59,076 nucleotides of DNA from Novosphingobium sp. (GTDB lineage Bacteria; Pseudomonadota; Alphaproteobacteria; Sphingomonadales; Sphingomonadaceae). Position numbers and translations under genes: made by a program. Positions 26,915 through 35,286 of the stretch are shown in pieces. Within the stretch, counting starts at the first letter, position 1. The number at the start of each line of letters is the position of its first letter. The notes below the pieces were generated by a model, which was not told the origin of the DNA, ran no database searches, and saw only the letters and a list, made by a program, of their open reading frames with translations. The DNA is taken from assembly GCA_029247785.1 (NCBI GenBank), contig JAQWKP010000329.1:1-59076 (forward strand). The letters run 5' to 3'.

Positions 26915-27484
26915 ATGGAAATTCGCGTATCCGGTCATCAGATCGATACGGGCGAAGCGCTCCAGACGCATGTCGACCAGCGCCTTACCGCAATCGTCGA
27001 CAAATATTTCAGTCGCGCCCTGTCTTCTCATGTGACATTCGGGCGGGCGCCGGCAGGTGCCTTTCGTTGCGATATAGTCATGCATGTCATGCATGGTCTT
27101 GTTCTGAAAGGCACTGGAGAGGCGCATGATGCGCACCAGTCGTTCGATGTTGCCGCGAGCAAGGTCGACAAGCAGTTGCGCCGCTACAAGCGCCGCCTGA
27201 CTGACAGGCACGAACAGACCAGCTATGTGCAAAAGCAGGAAGAGGCGGCATATGTCGTTTTTGAGGATGGTGCCGAAGAAGATATCGAAGTCCCTCAGGA
27301 TTATGCGCCAATCGTAGTTGCCGAAACACGGGTAGATGTTCCCGAAGCGACCGTATCCGACGCGGTGATGATGCTTGATCTGCGCGATACGACCGCGCTT
27401 TTTTTCAAAAATGCTGGAACCGGGCGACATAATATGGTCTATCGCCGCGGCGACGGATCGATCGGTTGGGTCGAGCCATCATAA
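26915..27484 (+). CDS. hpf: Ribosome hibernation promoting factor, long form
   Basis: A 189-residue protein with an N-terminal RaiA/HPF domain (1-105, MEIRVSGHQIDTGEALQTHV) and a C-terminal dimerisation domain (about 130-189, ending VYRRGDGSIGWVEPS). The long form dimerises 70S ribosomes into 100S particles in stationary phase. AGGAG lies nine bases before the ATG. As in many proteobacteria ptsN follows, but rpoN, often in front, is missing here. Confidence 0.93.
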   Translation: MEIRVSGHQIDTGEALQTHVDQRLTAIVDKYFSRALSSHVTFGRAPAGAFRCDIVMHVMHGLVLKGTGEAHDAHQSFDVAASKVDKQLRRYKRRLTDRHEQTSYVQKQEEAAYVVFEDGAEEDIEVPQDYAPIVVAETRVDVPEATVSDAVMMLDLRDTTALFFKNAGTGRHNMVYRRGDGSIGWVEPS

Positions 27485-27596
27485 ATCTTGCCTTGGCGCG
27501 AGAATTTCCGGTTGGTGAAAGGTAGATTGCTCGGATATTCGGCTGTTCAGCCGTGCAGCAATTGACTGCCAGCCATTGATATCTGTTTGAAATGTG

Positions 27597-28058
27597 ATGA
27601 ACGTGGAATTCACCCTATTACCTGAAGCGGTCGGAACGGCGCAGGCTGGCTCCAAGAAGGCAATCCTGAATCAACTCGCCGATCGATTCGCTAATGTCTA
27701 TGACCTTCGCCACGATCTGATCGTCGAGCGCATCGAACAGCGCGAAGCGCTTGGCAGCACCGGCTTTGGCCGTGGCGTTGCGATACCCCATTCACGCATT
27801 CCCGAACTGCACCGGCCCGTCGCGGCATTTCTTCGCCTTGACGCTCCGGTTGATTTCGATGCTGCGGATGGCATTTCGGTCGACATCGTATTCGGCCTGC
27901 TGTCGCCCGAATCTTCCGGAACGGCGCATTTGCACGCTCTTGCCGCGATTTCTCGCATGATGCGCGACGAAAGGGTGCATGAGGCGCTGATCCAGGCGCC
28001 CGGAACCGAGGCGCTTTACAGCTTGCTCAGCAATGCCATCGACCGCAACGCCGCCTGA
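27597..28058 (+). CDS. ptsN: Nitrogen PTS enzyme IIA (PtsN)
   Basis: A 153-residue EIIA-Ntr protein. The phosphorylated His65 lies in GRGVAIPHSRIPEL, and the C-terminal DIVFGLLSPESSGTAHLHALAAISRM is standard. It is a regulatory, not sugar-transporting, PTS component. The start is ATG 27597; a GTG codon just upstream is also possible. Its 3' end overlaps the next gene by 26 bases. A 112-base gap with a short CGGCTG/CAGCCG hairpin separates it from hpf. Confidence 0.92.
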   Translation: MNVEFTLLPEAVGTAQAGSKKAILNQLADRFANVYDLRHDLIVERIEQREALGSTGFGRGVAIPHSRIPELHRPVAAFLRLDAPVDFDAADGISVDIVFGLLSPESSGTAHLHALAAISRMMRDERVHEALIQAPGTEALYSLLSNAIDRNAA

Positions 28059-28521
28059 GCTTTCCGGAGCCGAACTGCACTGGCGATCGCTAGAGCGGCT
28101 CTATGAGTCAGCGCCGGTCAATCGCTTGTTCGATTCCGAGTTGACCGTAGTCGACCGCGGCCAATCGCGGATTGTCTTCACCGTTGATGAAAGCTGTTAT
28201 CACGCGGCTGGTGCCGCGCATGGCACGATCTATTTCAAGATGCTCGACGATGCGGCCTTCTATGCCGCGAACACGCTGGTGACCGACCGATTCCTGCTTA
28301 CTACCTCATTCAACCTCCACTTCACCGGCCCGATCAAACAGGGACAGGTGATTGCCGAGGGCCGCTGGATTAGTGGTAAGCGGCGGGTGTTTGTCGCCGA
28401 ATCGCGGTTGCTGGCTCCAGATGGCGAGGAAATCGGCCGCGGGACGGGAACCTTCATGCGCTCGCGCATCGCGCTCTCGAGCCTCAAGGGCTATTCCGAA
28501 GCCTTGAAGCCGCGCGCTTGA
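28033..28521 (+). CDS. PaaI-like hotdog thioesterase
   Basis: A 162-residue hotdog-fold protein. HAAGAAHGTIYFKMLDDAAFYAAN at about 55-78 is the PaaI/YiiD-like active-site helix, and TTSFNLHFTGPIKQG with RRVFVAESRLLAPDGEEIGRGTGTF fits the strands. The ATG lies inside the ptsN end, so it is translationally coupled. Acyl-CoA or another thioester is the probable substrate class; the exact one is unknown. Confidence 0.82.
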   Translation: MPSTATPPELSGAELHWRSLERLYESAPVNRLFDSELTVVDRGQSRIVFTVDESCYHAAGAAHGTIYFKMLDDAAFYAANTLVTDRFLLTTSFNLHFTGPIKQGQVIAEGRWISGKRRVFVAESRLLAPDGEEIGRGTGTFMRSRIALSSLKGYSEALKPRA

Positions 28522-28522
28522 T

Positions 28523-28864
28523 ATGGACGGGCGCCTGCCTGCGCATCTGGAAATATCCGCCCTGATCCGCCAGGTCGAAGTCGAGGGAGGCTTCGCCGTG
28601 GTTGTCAGGAAGGGTGAACGCGAGGCGGGCACAATCCTTGTTATTCTTACAGAAAATGGCCAAAATTCGCGGGCTTACGAGCGTATGCCGCAGTTGGATG
28701 GCACCCGTTCTTGGCATTGCGCAATACGGAGAGACCCTGAAAACATTGAAGATTTCTCCGATTATCTGGAACGCCGTGGCACTCAGGACCCCGATCTCTG
28801 GATTGTGGAACTGGATATCGCTCATGGTGAACGGTTCATCGGATTGCCGCTCGAAAATGATTGA
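28523..28864 (+). CDS. DUF1491 family protein
   Basis: A 113-residue protein recognised as DUF1491 by its start (LPAHLEISALIRQVEVEGGFAVVVRKGE) and by RRDPENIEDFSDYLERRGTQDPDLWIVELD. The family is alphaproteobacterial and uncharacterised. It follows the thioesterase gene with one base between. No signal or membrane segment is seen. It ends the plus-strand run that begins at the origin. Confidence 0.82.
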   Translation: MDGRLPAHLEISALIRQVEVEGGFAVVVRKGEREAGTILVILTENGQNSRAYERMPQLDGTRSWHCAIRRDPENIEDFSDYLERRGTQDPDLWIVELDIAHGERFIGLPLEND

Positions 28865-29034
28865 CTTTGTTGCAGCGCACAATAAATGACCCCCTGCAAT
28901 CGCGCAGGCGACCAGCATGGCGAACCGGCCAGGTGGTTAGCACGCAGACGGGGGGCTCTCGGCGGGATCGGACAGACATGCAAATGCCCTGAGGGGCTGT
29001 TTGATCCAACCCGCGCCAGATGAGTCCACCGCTT

Positions 29035-29046
29035 TTTACCGGTAAA
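29035..29046. promoter_or_regulatory. Perfect palindrome in place of the ribosome binding site
   Basis: TTTACCGGTAAA, a 12-base perfect palindrome, ends two bases before the start codon of the cell wall hydrolase. No Shine-Dalgarno sequence is visible, so it may be an operator over the start of a short-leader transcript. Confidence 0.45.
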
Positions 29047-29048
29047 TA

Positions 29049-29696
29049 ATGAGAAGTAAGCTGCAATTGGCCAGCGGCATTGCCTTGGCCGCAACACTAC
29101 TGACTGCCCTTGTTGGCGCCGCAGGATCGGGTGCTGCCGCGCAAGAGGCCGAACTGGCTACTGTGTCTGCCGACCCGATCGTGAGATTCACATCCGAACC
29201 GGTTATCCAGTACCTGCCGCCTGTGGCTGAGGATGCGGCGACGGCCACGCTCGTACAAGCTGACGAAGCGAGCCCCAACGCCGCCGCGTCTCTGGCCGAG
29301 CTTGCGGCAGCCCAGCCTCAGCCGAGCGAACTCTCGCGCGAAATGCATTGCCTTGCCGGAGCGATCTATTTTGAAGCACGTGGCGAACCGCTCAAAGGCC
29401 AGCTCGCCGTTGGTCGGGTCATCATGGAACGTGCTGAATCCGGCCGTTTTCCGGGCAGCTATTGCGATGTCGTTTTCCAACGTTCGCAATTCTCATTCGT
29501 GCGCGGCGGCCGCATGCCGAAGATCCGCAAGAATTCAACCGAGTGGCATAATGCCCAGGCCATCGCCCAGATCGCGGATTCGGGAAGCTGGGACAGTCCG
29601 GTTGAAGGCGCGTTGTTCTTTCATGCAGCACGCGTATCACCCGGTTGGCGCCTCAAGCGGCTAGCCCGGGTCGGCAACCACATTTTCTATCGCTGA
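29049..29696 (+). CDS. Cell wall hydrolase (SleB/CwlJ family)
   Basis: A 215-residue exported protein. Residues 1-31 are a signal peptide, 32-95 an Ala/Glu-rich linker and 98-215 the SleB-type hydrolase domain (MHCLAGAIYFEARGEPLKG, QFSFVRGGRMP, FFHAARVSPGW). The Glu in YFEARGE is the likely catalytic residue by family. The 184-base upstream gap ends in the palindrome at 29035. It is convergent with xth. Confidence 0.87.
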   Translation: MRSKLQLASGIALAATLLTALVGAAGSGAAAQEAELATVSADPIVRFTSEPVIQYLPPVAEDAATATLVQADEASPNAAASLAELAAAQPQPSELSREMHCLAGAIYFEARGEPLKGQLAVGRVIMERAESGRFPGSYCDVVFQRSQFSFVRGGRMPKIRKNSTEWHNAQAIAQIADSGSWDSPVEGALFFHAARVSPGWRLKRLARVGNHIFYR

Positions 29697-29717
29697 CTGT
29701 GAGGCGGGCTGGCCCGC

Positions 29718-30494
29718 TCAATCGCTGATCTGTACCCAGATCGGGGCGTGATCGCTGGCTTTTTCTCGGCCGCGATGTGCCTTGTCGACCCCGCTGGCGA
29801 CGAGCCGGTCGGCCAGTTCGGGCGACAGCAGCGCATGATCGATGCGCAAGCCATGGTCACGGGGCCATGCGCCGGCCTGGTAATCCCAGTAGGTCCAGAC
29901 CCCGCCGCGCGGGTTGTGGAGGCCCATGGCGTCCGTCCAGCCATCGCCCAGCAGCCGTTCATAGGCGGCTCGCGATTCCGGCTGCATAAGCGCGTCATCG
30001 GCCATGGCCGGAGGTGACCAGACGTCAGTGTCGTGCGGGATCACATTGTAATCGCCGAGCACGACCGCAGGAACTTCCTCCGCCGAAATCGTGTGCATCC
30101 GGCTGCGCAGGCGCTCCATCCACCGAAGCTTGTAGTCGAATTTGGGGCCTGGGCGAGGATTGCCGTTGGGCAGATAGATGCAGGCTACGCGGATTCCGAA
30201 GACTTCGGCCTCAAGGTAGCGAGACTGCTCGTCGTCCGGATCGCCGTCCAGCCCCCGGCATATTTCTACTGGATCGGCTCCGTTGGCGAGGATCGCGACA
30301 CCATTGAAGCTCTTCTGGCCGTGCCAGATTGCCTTGTAGCCTATCTTCTCGAACTCGGCGGCCGGGAAATTCTCGTCGATCGTCTTGATTTCCTGAAGGC
30401 AGGCGACACTGGGCCGAGTTTCCTCAAGCCATTCGAGCAAACGCGGCAGCCGCGCCTTGATTCCATTGATGTTGAAGCTGGCGACCCGGATCAC
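29718..30494 (-). CDS. xth: Exodeoxyribonuclease III
   Basis: A 258-residue AP endonuclease/3'-exonuclease of base excision repair. The metal ligand Glu35 is in LQEIKTID. FNINGIKAR is at the N-terminus, GDYNVIPHDTDVW supplies the Asp-x-Asn pair, and the C-terminal SDHAPIWVQ has the catalytic Asp-His. GTG 30494 is taken as start because it overlaps the upstream Fe-S carrier stop (GTGTGA) and the conserved fold starts there. Confidence 0.93.
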   Translation of the reverse strand: MIRVASFNINGIKARLPRLLEWLEETRPSVACLQEIKTIDENFPAAEFEKIGYKAIWHGQKSFNGVAILANGADPVEICRGLDGDPDDEQSRYLEAEVFGIRVACIYLPNGNPRPGPKFDYKLRWMERLRSRMHTISAEEVPAVVLGDYNVIPHDTDVWSPPAMADDALMQPESRAAYERLLGDGWTDAMGLHNPRGGVWTYWDYQAGAWPRDHGLRIDHALLSPELADRLVASGVDKAHRGREKASDHAPIWVQISD

Positions 30495-30823
30495 ACGGAA
30501 AAGCTCGAACCGCAGCCACACCCTGCAGTCGCGTTCGGATTCTCAACCCGAAAAGCTGCACCGCCTAACGATTCGACGTAATCAACCGTGCAACCTGCCA
30601 CCAGATCCAGGCTGATGGGATCGATAACCAACTGAACTCCATCGGTTTCGGCCACCGCATCATCCGCTTCCGGTGCATCGGCAAGGCCGAATTGATACTG
30701 GAAACCCGAACACCCGCCGCCCTCAACAGAAAGGCGCAGGATTGCTGGCTTGTCCTGCTTGCTGGCGATTGTCGCCACGCGCGCAGCCGCCGTAGGGCTG
30801 AGAGAGAGCGCTAGTGCATTCAT
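30491..30823 (-). CDS. erpA: A-type iron-sulfur carrier (ErpA/IscA family)
   Basis: A 110-residue HesB-like protein with the three cluster cysteines: Cys38 in GGGCSGFQY, and Cys102 and Cys104 in the C-terminal GCGCGSSF. The family delivers Fe-S clusters to targets such as IspG/H. Its stop overlaps the xth start, an uncommon pairing that suggests coupled expression. Whether it is ErpA rather than IscA cannot be decided without phylogeny. Confidence 0.88.
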   Translation of the reverse strand: MNALALSLSPTAAARVATIASKQDKPAILRLSVEGGGCSGFQYQFGLADAPEADDAVAETDGVQLVIDPISLDLVAGCTVDYVESLGGAAFRVENPNATAGCGCGSSFSV

Positions 30824-30876
30824 TTAGCCGATGTAGGGTGCCGACTCGCCACGGGCAAGCGCGTTCGGATGAACGA

Positions 30877-31308
30877 TCAGGCAGTCTGGATATAATTGCG
30901 CATGGCTTCAGCCTCGGATTCGATCATGTCGATCCGGTATTTGACCAGGTCGCCGATCGATATGAAGGCGATCATCTGTCCTGCCGCCATTACTGGCAAG
31001 TGGCGCACGCGGCGACGGGTCATGAGGGATAATGCTGCCAATGCGCTGGCTTCGGGCCCGACGGTGACAGGGGGGGACGTCATTACTTCTTGAACGGCTT
31101 GCTCCAGAATGCCCGGCCCACCTTCGGCGATGCGGTAGATAACGTCACGCTCAGAAAATATGCCAACAACTTCTCCGCCATCGACGACAGGCAATGCGCC
31201 AATGCGGCGCTCGGCCAGTAGCGAGACCGCGTCGCCGACCGAGCGCGATGCCTCGCAAGTGGTGATCGCGGCGTCCCGGTCTTCTATCAGGCGCCCGATT
31301 GTCATCAT
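30877..31308 (-). CDS. CBS-domain protein
   Basis: A 143-residue protein made of two CBS repeats: one from about 8-62 (SVGDAVSLLAERRIGALPVVDGGEVVGIFSERDVIYRIA) and one from 75-130 (MTRRRVRHLPVMAAGQMIAFISIGDLVKYRI). Such stand-alone pairs bind adenine nucleotides and act as sensors. ATG 31308 follows GGGAGAAAG; a longer frame to 31362 lacks a site. It lies 53 bases upstream of the A-type carrier gene on the same strand. Confidence 0.88.
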   Translation of the reverse strand: MMTIGRLIEDRDAAITTCEASRSVGDAVSLLAERRIGALPVVDGGEVVGIFSERDVIYRIAEGGPGILEQAVQEVMTSPPVTVGPEASALAALSLMTRRRVRHLPVMAAGQMIAFISIGDLVKYRIDMIESEAEAMRNYIQTA

Positions 31309-31436
31309 CTTTCTCCCGATCCTACGGCGACGATAGTGCCAGAAAACCCGGCCATTGACCAATCAGGTGATCTGCGGAGCCGCACAAAGCCGATAAATCT
31401 GTTGCAGCCCGGCCGCACGGGGGCCATTGCGCGGGC

Positions 31437-31745
31437 ATGGTTCCGCAGTCCCCTCTCGATGATCCGGGCAATGCCGCATTCGCCTGGGCCCGCTACCGCA
31501 AGCTGATGCGCTGGATGGTGCTGGTGACCGCCGTCACCGTGATCATTGCCATGGCTCTGCTCTATCGTAGCAACGGGCTGGTTTCGGTGCATTTCTATAT
31601 TGCGACGGCGCTAGGGATCGGTTTTGCAATGATGCTGACTTCGGCGCTGATGGGGCTCGTTTTCCTGTCGAGCGGGACAGGCCATGACGATGCCATCATC
31701 GATCCGCTGGAAGACGAAAGCTCCGATCAGGGACCGCGCTTCTAG
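31437..31745 (+). CDS. Small two-span membrane protein, function unknown
   Basis: A 102-residue protein with two hydrophobic segments (about 26-45 and 52-77, [17 protein letters not shown] and [21 protein letters not shown]) and an acidic C-terminal tail. I do not recognise a named family, though similar sphingomonad proteins exist. It overlaps the convergent [2Fe-2S] ferredoxin gene by four bases and is transcribed alone, divergent from the CBS gene. Confidence 0.7.
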   Translation: MVPQSPLDDPGNAAFAWARYRKLMRWMVLVTAVTVIIAMALLYRSNGLVSVHFYIATALGIGFAMMLTSALMGLVFLSSGTGHDDAIIDPLEDESSDQGPRF

Positions 31746-32113
31746 TCCTGGGTTTGGATGCGGAAGTCCTTGACCGGTTGGCCGCCGATCAGATGCTCCT
31801 GAATGATCCTTTCAAGGACTTCCTCGGTGCAGCTGTGATACCAGACACCGTCCGGCCAGACCACGGCGACCGGTCCAGCCGCGCAGATCCTGAGACAGTC
31901 GGCCTTGGTGCGGTAAATGCCGCCTTGCTTGTCGATCTTTAGCTGCTTGAGCCGGGACTTGAGATATTTCCAGGCGGCCGATCCGGTTTCGCGCGCGCAA
32001 CACAGGCCTTTTTCAGATTCAGCGCAGAGGAAGATGTGCCGGGTGATCTGATCGCCGCCATAGGCAGAGAGCGCCCTGCCGGCAGTCTCCAGCTCCTGCT
32101 GACTTGCCGTCAT
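31742..32113 (-). CDS. Thioredoxin-like [2Fe-2S] ferredoxin
   Basis: A 123-residue protein with a thioredoxin fold and 2Fe-2S ligands: [12 protein letters not shown] near the N-terminus and [21 protein letters not shown] in the second half, the pattern of shethna-type/(2Fe-2S) ferredoxins. ATG 32113 overlaps the upstream thioesterase stop in ATGA form. Its electron partners are unknown. Confidence 0.87.
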   Translation of the reverse strand: MTASQQELETAGRALSAYGGDQITRHIFLCAESEKGLCCARETGSAAWKYLKSRLKQLKIDKQGGIYRTKADCLRICAAGPVAVVWPDGVWYHSCTEEVLERIIQEHLIGGQPVKDFRIQTQD

Positions 32114-32547
32114 GGTTTCAGCGTCCATTTACTGAGCGATTCGATGAAGGAAGGCGGATTTTTCATCGGCTGGCTATCCTTCACGCAAACCAGGACTGCC
32201 TGCGCATAGGCGATGATAGTGCCTTGCTGTGTCACCAACTGGCCCAGCGTATGGCTTGAGCCGCCCACGGATAATGCGGCCAGGTGGTTGTCAAGCGGAT
32301 GGAGGTGACGGGCTTGACCGAGAAATTCAATCGACAGGCTGACCAACATCGAACTGATGTCATTGTCATCAAGCGCCTTGTCGAATGCACTGGCGCGGTG
32401 GAAGCGGATGCGCCCTTCCTGGAGGATGTCGGCCAGAGCGGCATTGTTGACGTGATGGTGGAAATCGAGATCGGTGAACCGCGGATCGATCGCGCAGCTG
32501 AACGGGTAGCGCGCAGGATCGAGCAGGGCAGGATCGGGTTTCGGCAT
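32110..32547 (-). CDS. Acyl-CoA thioesterase (4HBT hotdog)
   Basis: A 145-residue hotdog protein with the 4-hydroxybenzoyl-CoA-thioesterase start [27 protein letters not shown], where the Asp is the expected catalytic residue. [17 protein letters not shown] follows. It overlaps the ferredoxin gene behind it. It differs from the PaaI-like enzyme at 28033, so the window encodes two hotdog thioesterases of distinct subfamilies. Confidence 0.82.
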   Translation of the reverse strand: MPKPDPALLDPARYPFSCAIDPRFTDLDFHHHVNNAALADILQEGRIRFHRASAFDKALDDNDISSMLVSLSIEFLGQARHLHPLDNHLAALSVGGSSHTLGQLVTQQGTIIAYAQAVLVCVKDSQPMKNPPSFIESLSKWTLKP

Positions 32548-32604
32548 AGAGCTTCCCGGTAAGCGGCAGGCCCTGTCGCGTCCAGCCTCGAAATATGGAT
32601 CGGG

Positions 32605-33057
32605 TCAGGTCTTCTTGCCAGCGATGCGCCTGATTTCGGCTGCGACCATACGCTCAACCAGCGGAGGCAGGTTCTTGTCGAGCCAATCGGCAAGGGCCGG
32701 TCGCAGCAGCTCGCGCACCATATCCTCCAGCGAGGTCTCACCCGAACGCACAATTTGTGGAGGCGCCCCCGGTTCGGAGAGCATGCTCAGCGCTGCCAGG
32801 GATTCGCGCATGCTTGCCTGCGCAGTCTCGTTCACCAACGACGTATTGCTGGCCTCGACCGCCTCTTCCTCGTCGACCAGCTCGGCGCTTTCGGCCAAAT
32901 CAAGAATATCCTCGTCATCCCGGGTCAGTTCGTCGGAAATGCCTGAATTCTCGCGCCGCCGCCGCTCTTCTGCAGCCTCTGCACGATTGTCGCGGGCGAT
33001 GACTTTCTTGATCGACTCAAGAATCTCTTCGACTGTTGGTTCTTCTGCCCGCTGCAT
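32605..33057 (-). CDS. popZ: PopZ-like polar organising protein (DUF2497)
   Basis: A 150-residue acidic protein. The N-terminal motif EPTVEEILESIKKVIARDN (about 5-23) and the C-terminal helices (LEDMVRELLRPALADWLDKNL, PPLVERMVAAEIRRIAG) are the two conserved ends of DUF2497/PopZ, joined by a low-complexity acidic linker. In Caulobacter PopZ forms a pole matrix that anchors ParB-parS; this suggests the same here. ATG 33057 has GAGG upstream. It is shorter than Caulobacter PopZ. Confidence 0.8.
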   Translation of the reverse strand: MQRAEEPTVEEILESIKKVIARDNRAEAAEERRRRENSGISDELTRDDEDILDLAESAELVDEEEAVEASNTSLVNETAQASMRESLAALSMLSEPGAPPQIVRSGETSLEDMVRELLRPALADWLDKNLPPLVERMVAAEIRRIAGKKT

Positions 33058-33079
33058 CCACTTGGCCTCTGCTGAAAGA

Positions 33080-34528
33080 TCAGTCCTGCGAAATTTCGCC
33101 GTCTTGCACTGCTGTGTCAACTGTGCGTGTCGCCTCGGCGGCAGGCCGGGGATCATTTTCCCAGTCGAACCACTTGCCTCTGACCCGGCGGTAATTGACT
33201 TCGGGATCATAGAGCGCCCCGCCGTCCAGGCCGAGATCGCGAGCTTCCGCCTTGCCCATGGCTGCGAGCAGCGAGAAACCGGCTACATAAGCATTCCGGC
33301 GCGCCGTGACGAGCCGTACCCGGGCGGATAGCAATTCCTGCTCGGCATCGAGAATGTCGAGGATCGTGCGATTGCCGACACTGTTTTCGGCGCGTACGCC
33401 TTCAAGGCTGAGGTCTGCGGCATCAACTGCCAGCTGCGAGGATTCAATCAGTTCCTGCGCTGCGAGATAGGATGAATAAGAGGCGCGGGTCTGGGCGATG
33501 ACGTCACGTTCAACTGCAATCTCGGTTTCCATCGCCGCGCTGGCGCGGGCCTGGGCCTGACGGCGCAAAGCGGCAGGTCGACCGCCCTGAAAAATGGGTA
33601 TCCTGAGCTGCGCGCCGACCTGCGCGGTCTGCTCGGTTTGCGTGAAGTTGCCGGCTACCGTTCCGCCCAAGGTGCCGAAATAGTCATTATAGGCACCTGT
33701 GCCGAACAGGCTTAGCGTCGGCAGTCTGGAGGAGCCTGCGACGTCGATATCGCGATCGGCAGCCTTTGCGCGTTCGCGAGCGGCAATGATGTCGGGATTG
33801 AAATCCAGCGCGATCGAAACCGCCTCGTCGGCCATTTCGGGCAGGTTGGGCAAGGGCGGCGGCGGGGCAAGCTCTCCCGGCGCCTGACCGACCAGCTGGA
33901 TGAAGAACTCGCGGGCGGAGGCAAGATTGGCCGCTGCCGTGCGCGAATCTCCCTGTGCCAAGGCAAGCCGCGCCTGTGACTGGGCGACATCGGTCCGTGT
34001 CAGATCGCCAATCTCGAAGCGATCGCTGGTCGCCTGCAGATTGATGTCCAGAACCTCGACAAGCTTGCGGTTCAGGCCGACGACCGCTTCCTGCAGGATC
34101 ACATCCATATAAGCGGCGACGACGCCTGAGAATATCGACGATTCGGTGGCCCGCAGGTCGGCCTGGCCGGCTTCTACTCTGATCTTGGCTGCCTTCACGG
34201 CATTGCGAACGGATCCACCGGAATAGACTGGCACGCCAAGCTGAATCTGGGAATTGAGGACGCGGCTGGGGCTGGTAAAATTGTTGGCGCTTTTCTTGAC
34301 GAACTCGGTGTAGCTGGTGGTGCTGGTGATCGACGGAAGGCCATCTGACCTGGCGATCGGCACCGTCTCGTCGGTCGCTCGCTGTTGCGCTCGCGCTGCC
34401 TGCAGTGTCGGGTTCGTCTGGTATGCTGCGATCAGGGCGCTCTGCAATGTGTCGGCTTGAGCTGGCAGGCTAGTCGCCAGTAGGCCGATCCCGGCGAGCA
34501 GGCCGGCACGCAAGGCAGCAAGTGCCAT
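33080..34528 (-). CDS. tolC: TolC family outer membrane efflux protein
   Basis: A 482-residue protein with a signal peptide (1-26, cleaved after LPAQA), then two outer-membrane efflux repeats (about 27-215 and 235-430; PTLQAARAQQRATDE and FNPDIIAARERAKAADRDI mark their starts). The C-terminal tail carries a YRRVRGKWFDWENDP segment. It would form the trimeric outer-membrane channel for type I secretion or drug efflux. It begins one base after the methyltransferase-like gene, and popZ follows after 22 bases. Confidence 0.9.
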   Translation of the reverse strand: MALAALRAGLLAGIGLLATSLPAQADTLQSALIAAYQTNPTLQAARAQQRATDETVPIARSDGLPSITSTTSYTEFVKKSANNFTSPSRVLNSQIQLGVPVYSGGSVRNAVKAAKIRVEAGQADLRATESSIFSGVVAAYMDVILQEAVVGLNRKLVEVLDINLQATSDRFEIGDLTRTDVAQSQARLALAQGDSRTAAANLASAREFFIQLVGQAPGELAPPPPLPNLPEMADEAVSIALDFNPDIIAARERAKAADRDIDVAGSSRLPTLSLFGTGAYNDYFGTLGGTVAGNFTQTEQTAQVGAQLRIPIFQGGRPAALRRQAQARASAAMETEIAVERDVIAQTRASYSSYLAAQELIESSQLAVDAADLSLEGVRAENSVGNRTILDILDAEQELLSARVRLVTARRNAYVAGFSLLAAMGKAEARDLGLDGGALYDPEVNYRRVRGKWFDWENDPRPAAEATRTVDTAVQDGEISQD

Positions 34529-34529
34529 A

Positions 34530-35150
34530 TTAGAAACTCCAGCGCTTTGCCGCGGCGAATTCGTCTAACACCGGCACACCAATTTCGGCGATTGGCAGCA
34601 GAGAGACTGCGCCGCCGGATTTGCAACCTATGGCTAGGCGGGTCACGCCGCGTTCGACTAGCCCGGTGACGATCCGTCCGCCATCGGCCAGCTGGGCCGC
34701 GAGAGGCTTTGGCAGGGCTTCAATCGCGCCGTCGATAACGATCAGCGAATAGGCGCCGCCGCCGCGCTTCTTTGCCGCCTGTTCCGGATCGAGCGTATCG
34801 AGAGAGCCGGCCAGCCCGCGCAGCAGCGCAGCCAGGTACCCCTGTTTGTCGCCGACTAACAGCACTTTGTCTTGAGCGGTCGGAGCGGCTTCTGCCAGCA
34901 TCTTGCCATGGACCAGCGGCGATGCGAGCGCCCGCCCGTCATCGAGTATGATCGCTCGGTCGATATAAGCAGCATCGCGCATCGCCTCGGGCACGAAATC
35001 CTCGCGCGGCACCTTCATCATGGCAGCCAGGACCCAAGGCTGGCTCACGCCGCTGGTCCGCAACTGGCTGTCGATCATGGCCCGGCGGGCTGCGCTCGAT
35101 GACGCTGCGGGCCGGTCCTCGGTCATGGTCATTGCCTGCAAATTCCTCAT
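34530..35150 (-). CDS. Degenerate protein-L-isoaspartate O-methyltransferase-like protein
   Basis: A 206-residue protein that matches the PCMT family over its N-terminus (MIDSQLRTSGVSQPWVLAAM, VPREDFVPEAMRDAAYIDRAI, LVHGKMLAEA). The SAM loop, normally an acidic-Gly-x-Gly type, is VLLVGDKQGYLAALL at 96-110, lacking the usual Gly pattern, and the protein is short at the C-terminus. It may not bind SAM in the usual way. It is directly coupled to tolC, a pairing seen in sphingomonads. Start may also be ATG 35132 or 35126. Confidence 0.78.
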   Translation of the reverse strand: MRNLQAMTMTEDRPAASSSAARRAMIDSQLRTSGVSQPWVLAAMMKVPREDFVPEAMRDAAYIDRAIILDDGRALASPLVHGKMLAEAAPTAQDKVLLVGDKQGYLAALLRGLAGSLDTLDPEQAAKKRGGGAYSLIVIDGAIEALPKPLAAQLADGGRIVTGLVERGVTRLAIGCKSGGAVSLLPIAEIGVPVLDEFAAAKRWSF

Positions 35151-35286
35151 GCTCTCCGCAGACTGAGCGGGCGATGCAAATTCGGGGGCCTTCTAGGCCA
35201 AGCGGCCCGACACGCCAAGTGCTTTGACGGCAAGCATGTCACGGGCTTATGGAGCAGCCAATCCCAATTGTTAGGAGCGCAGCCCC

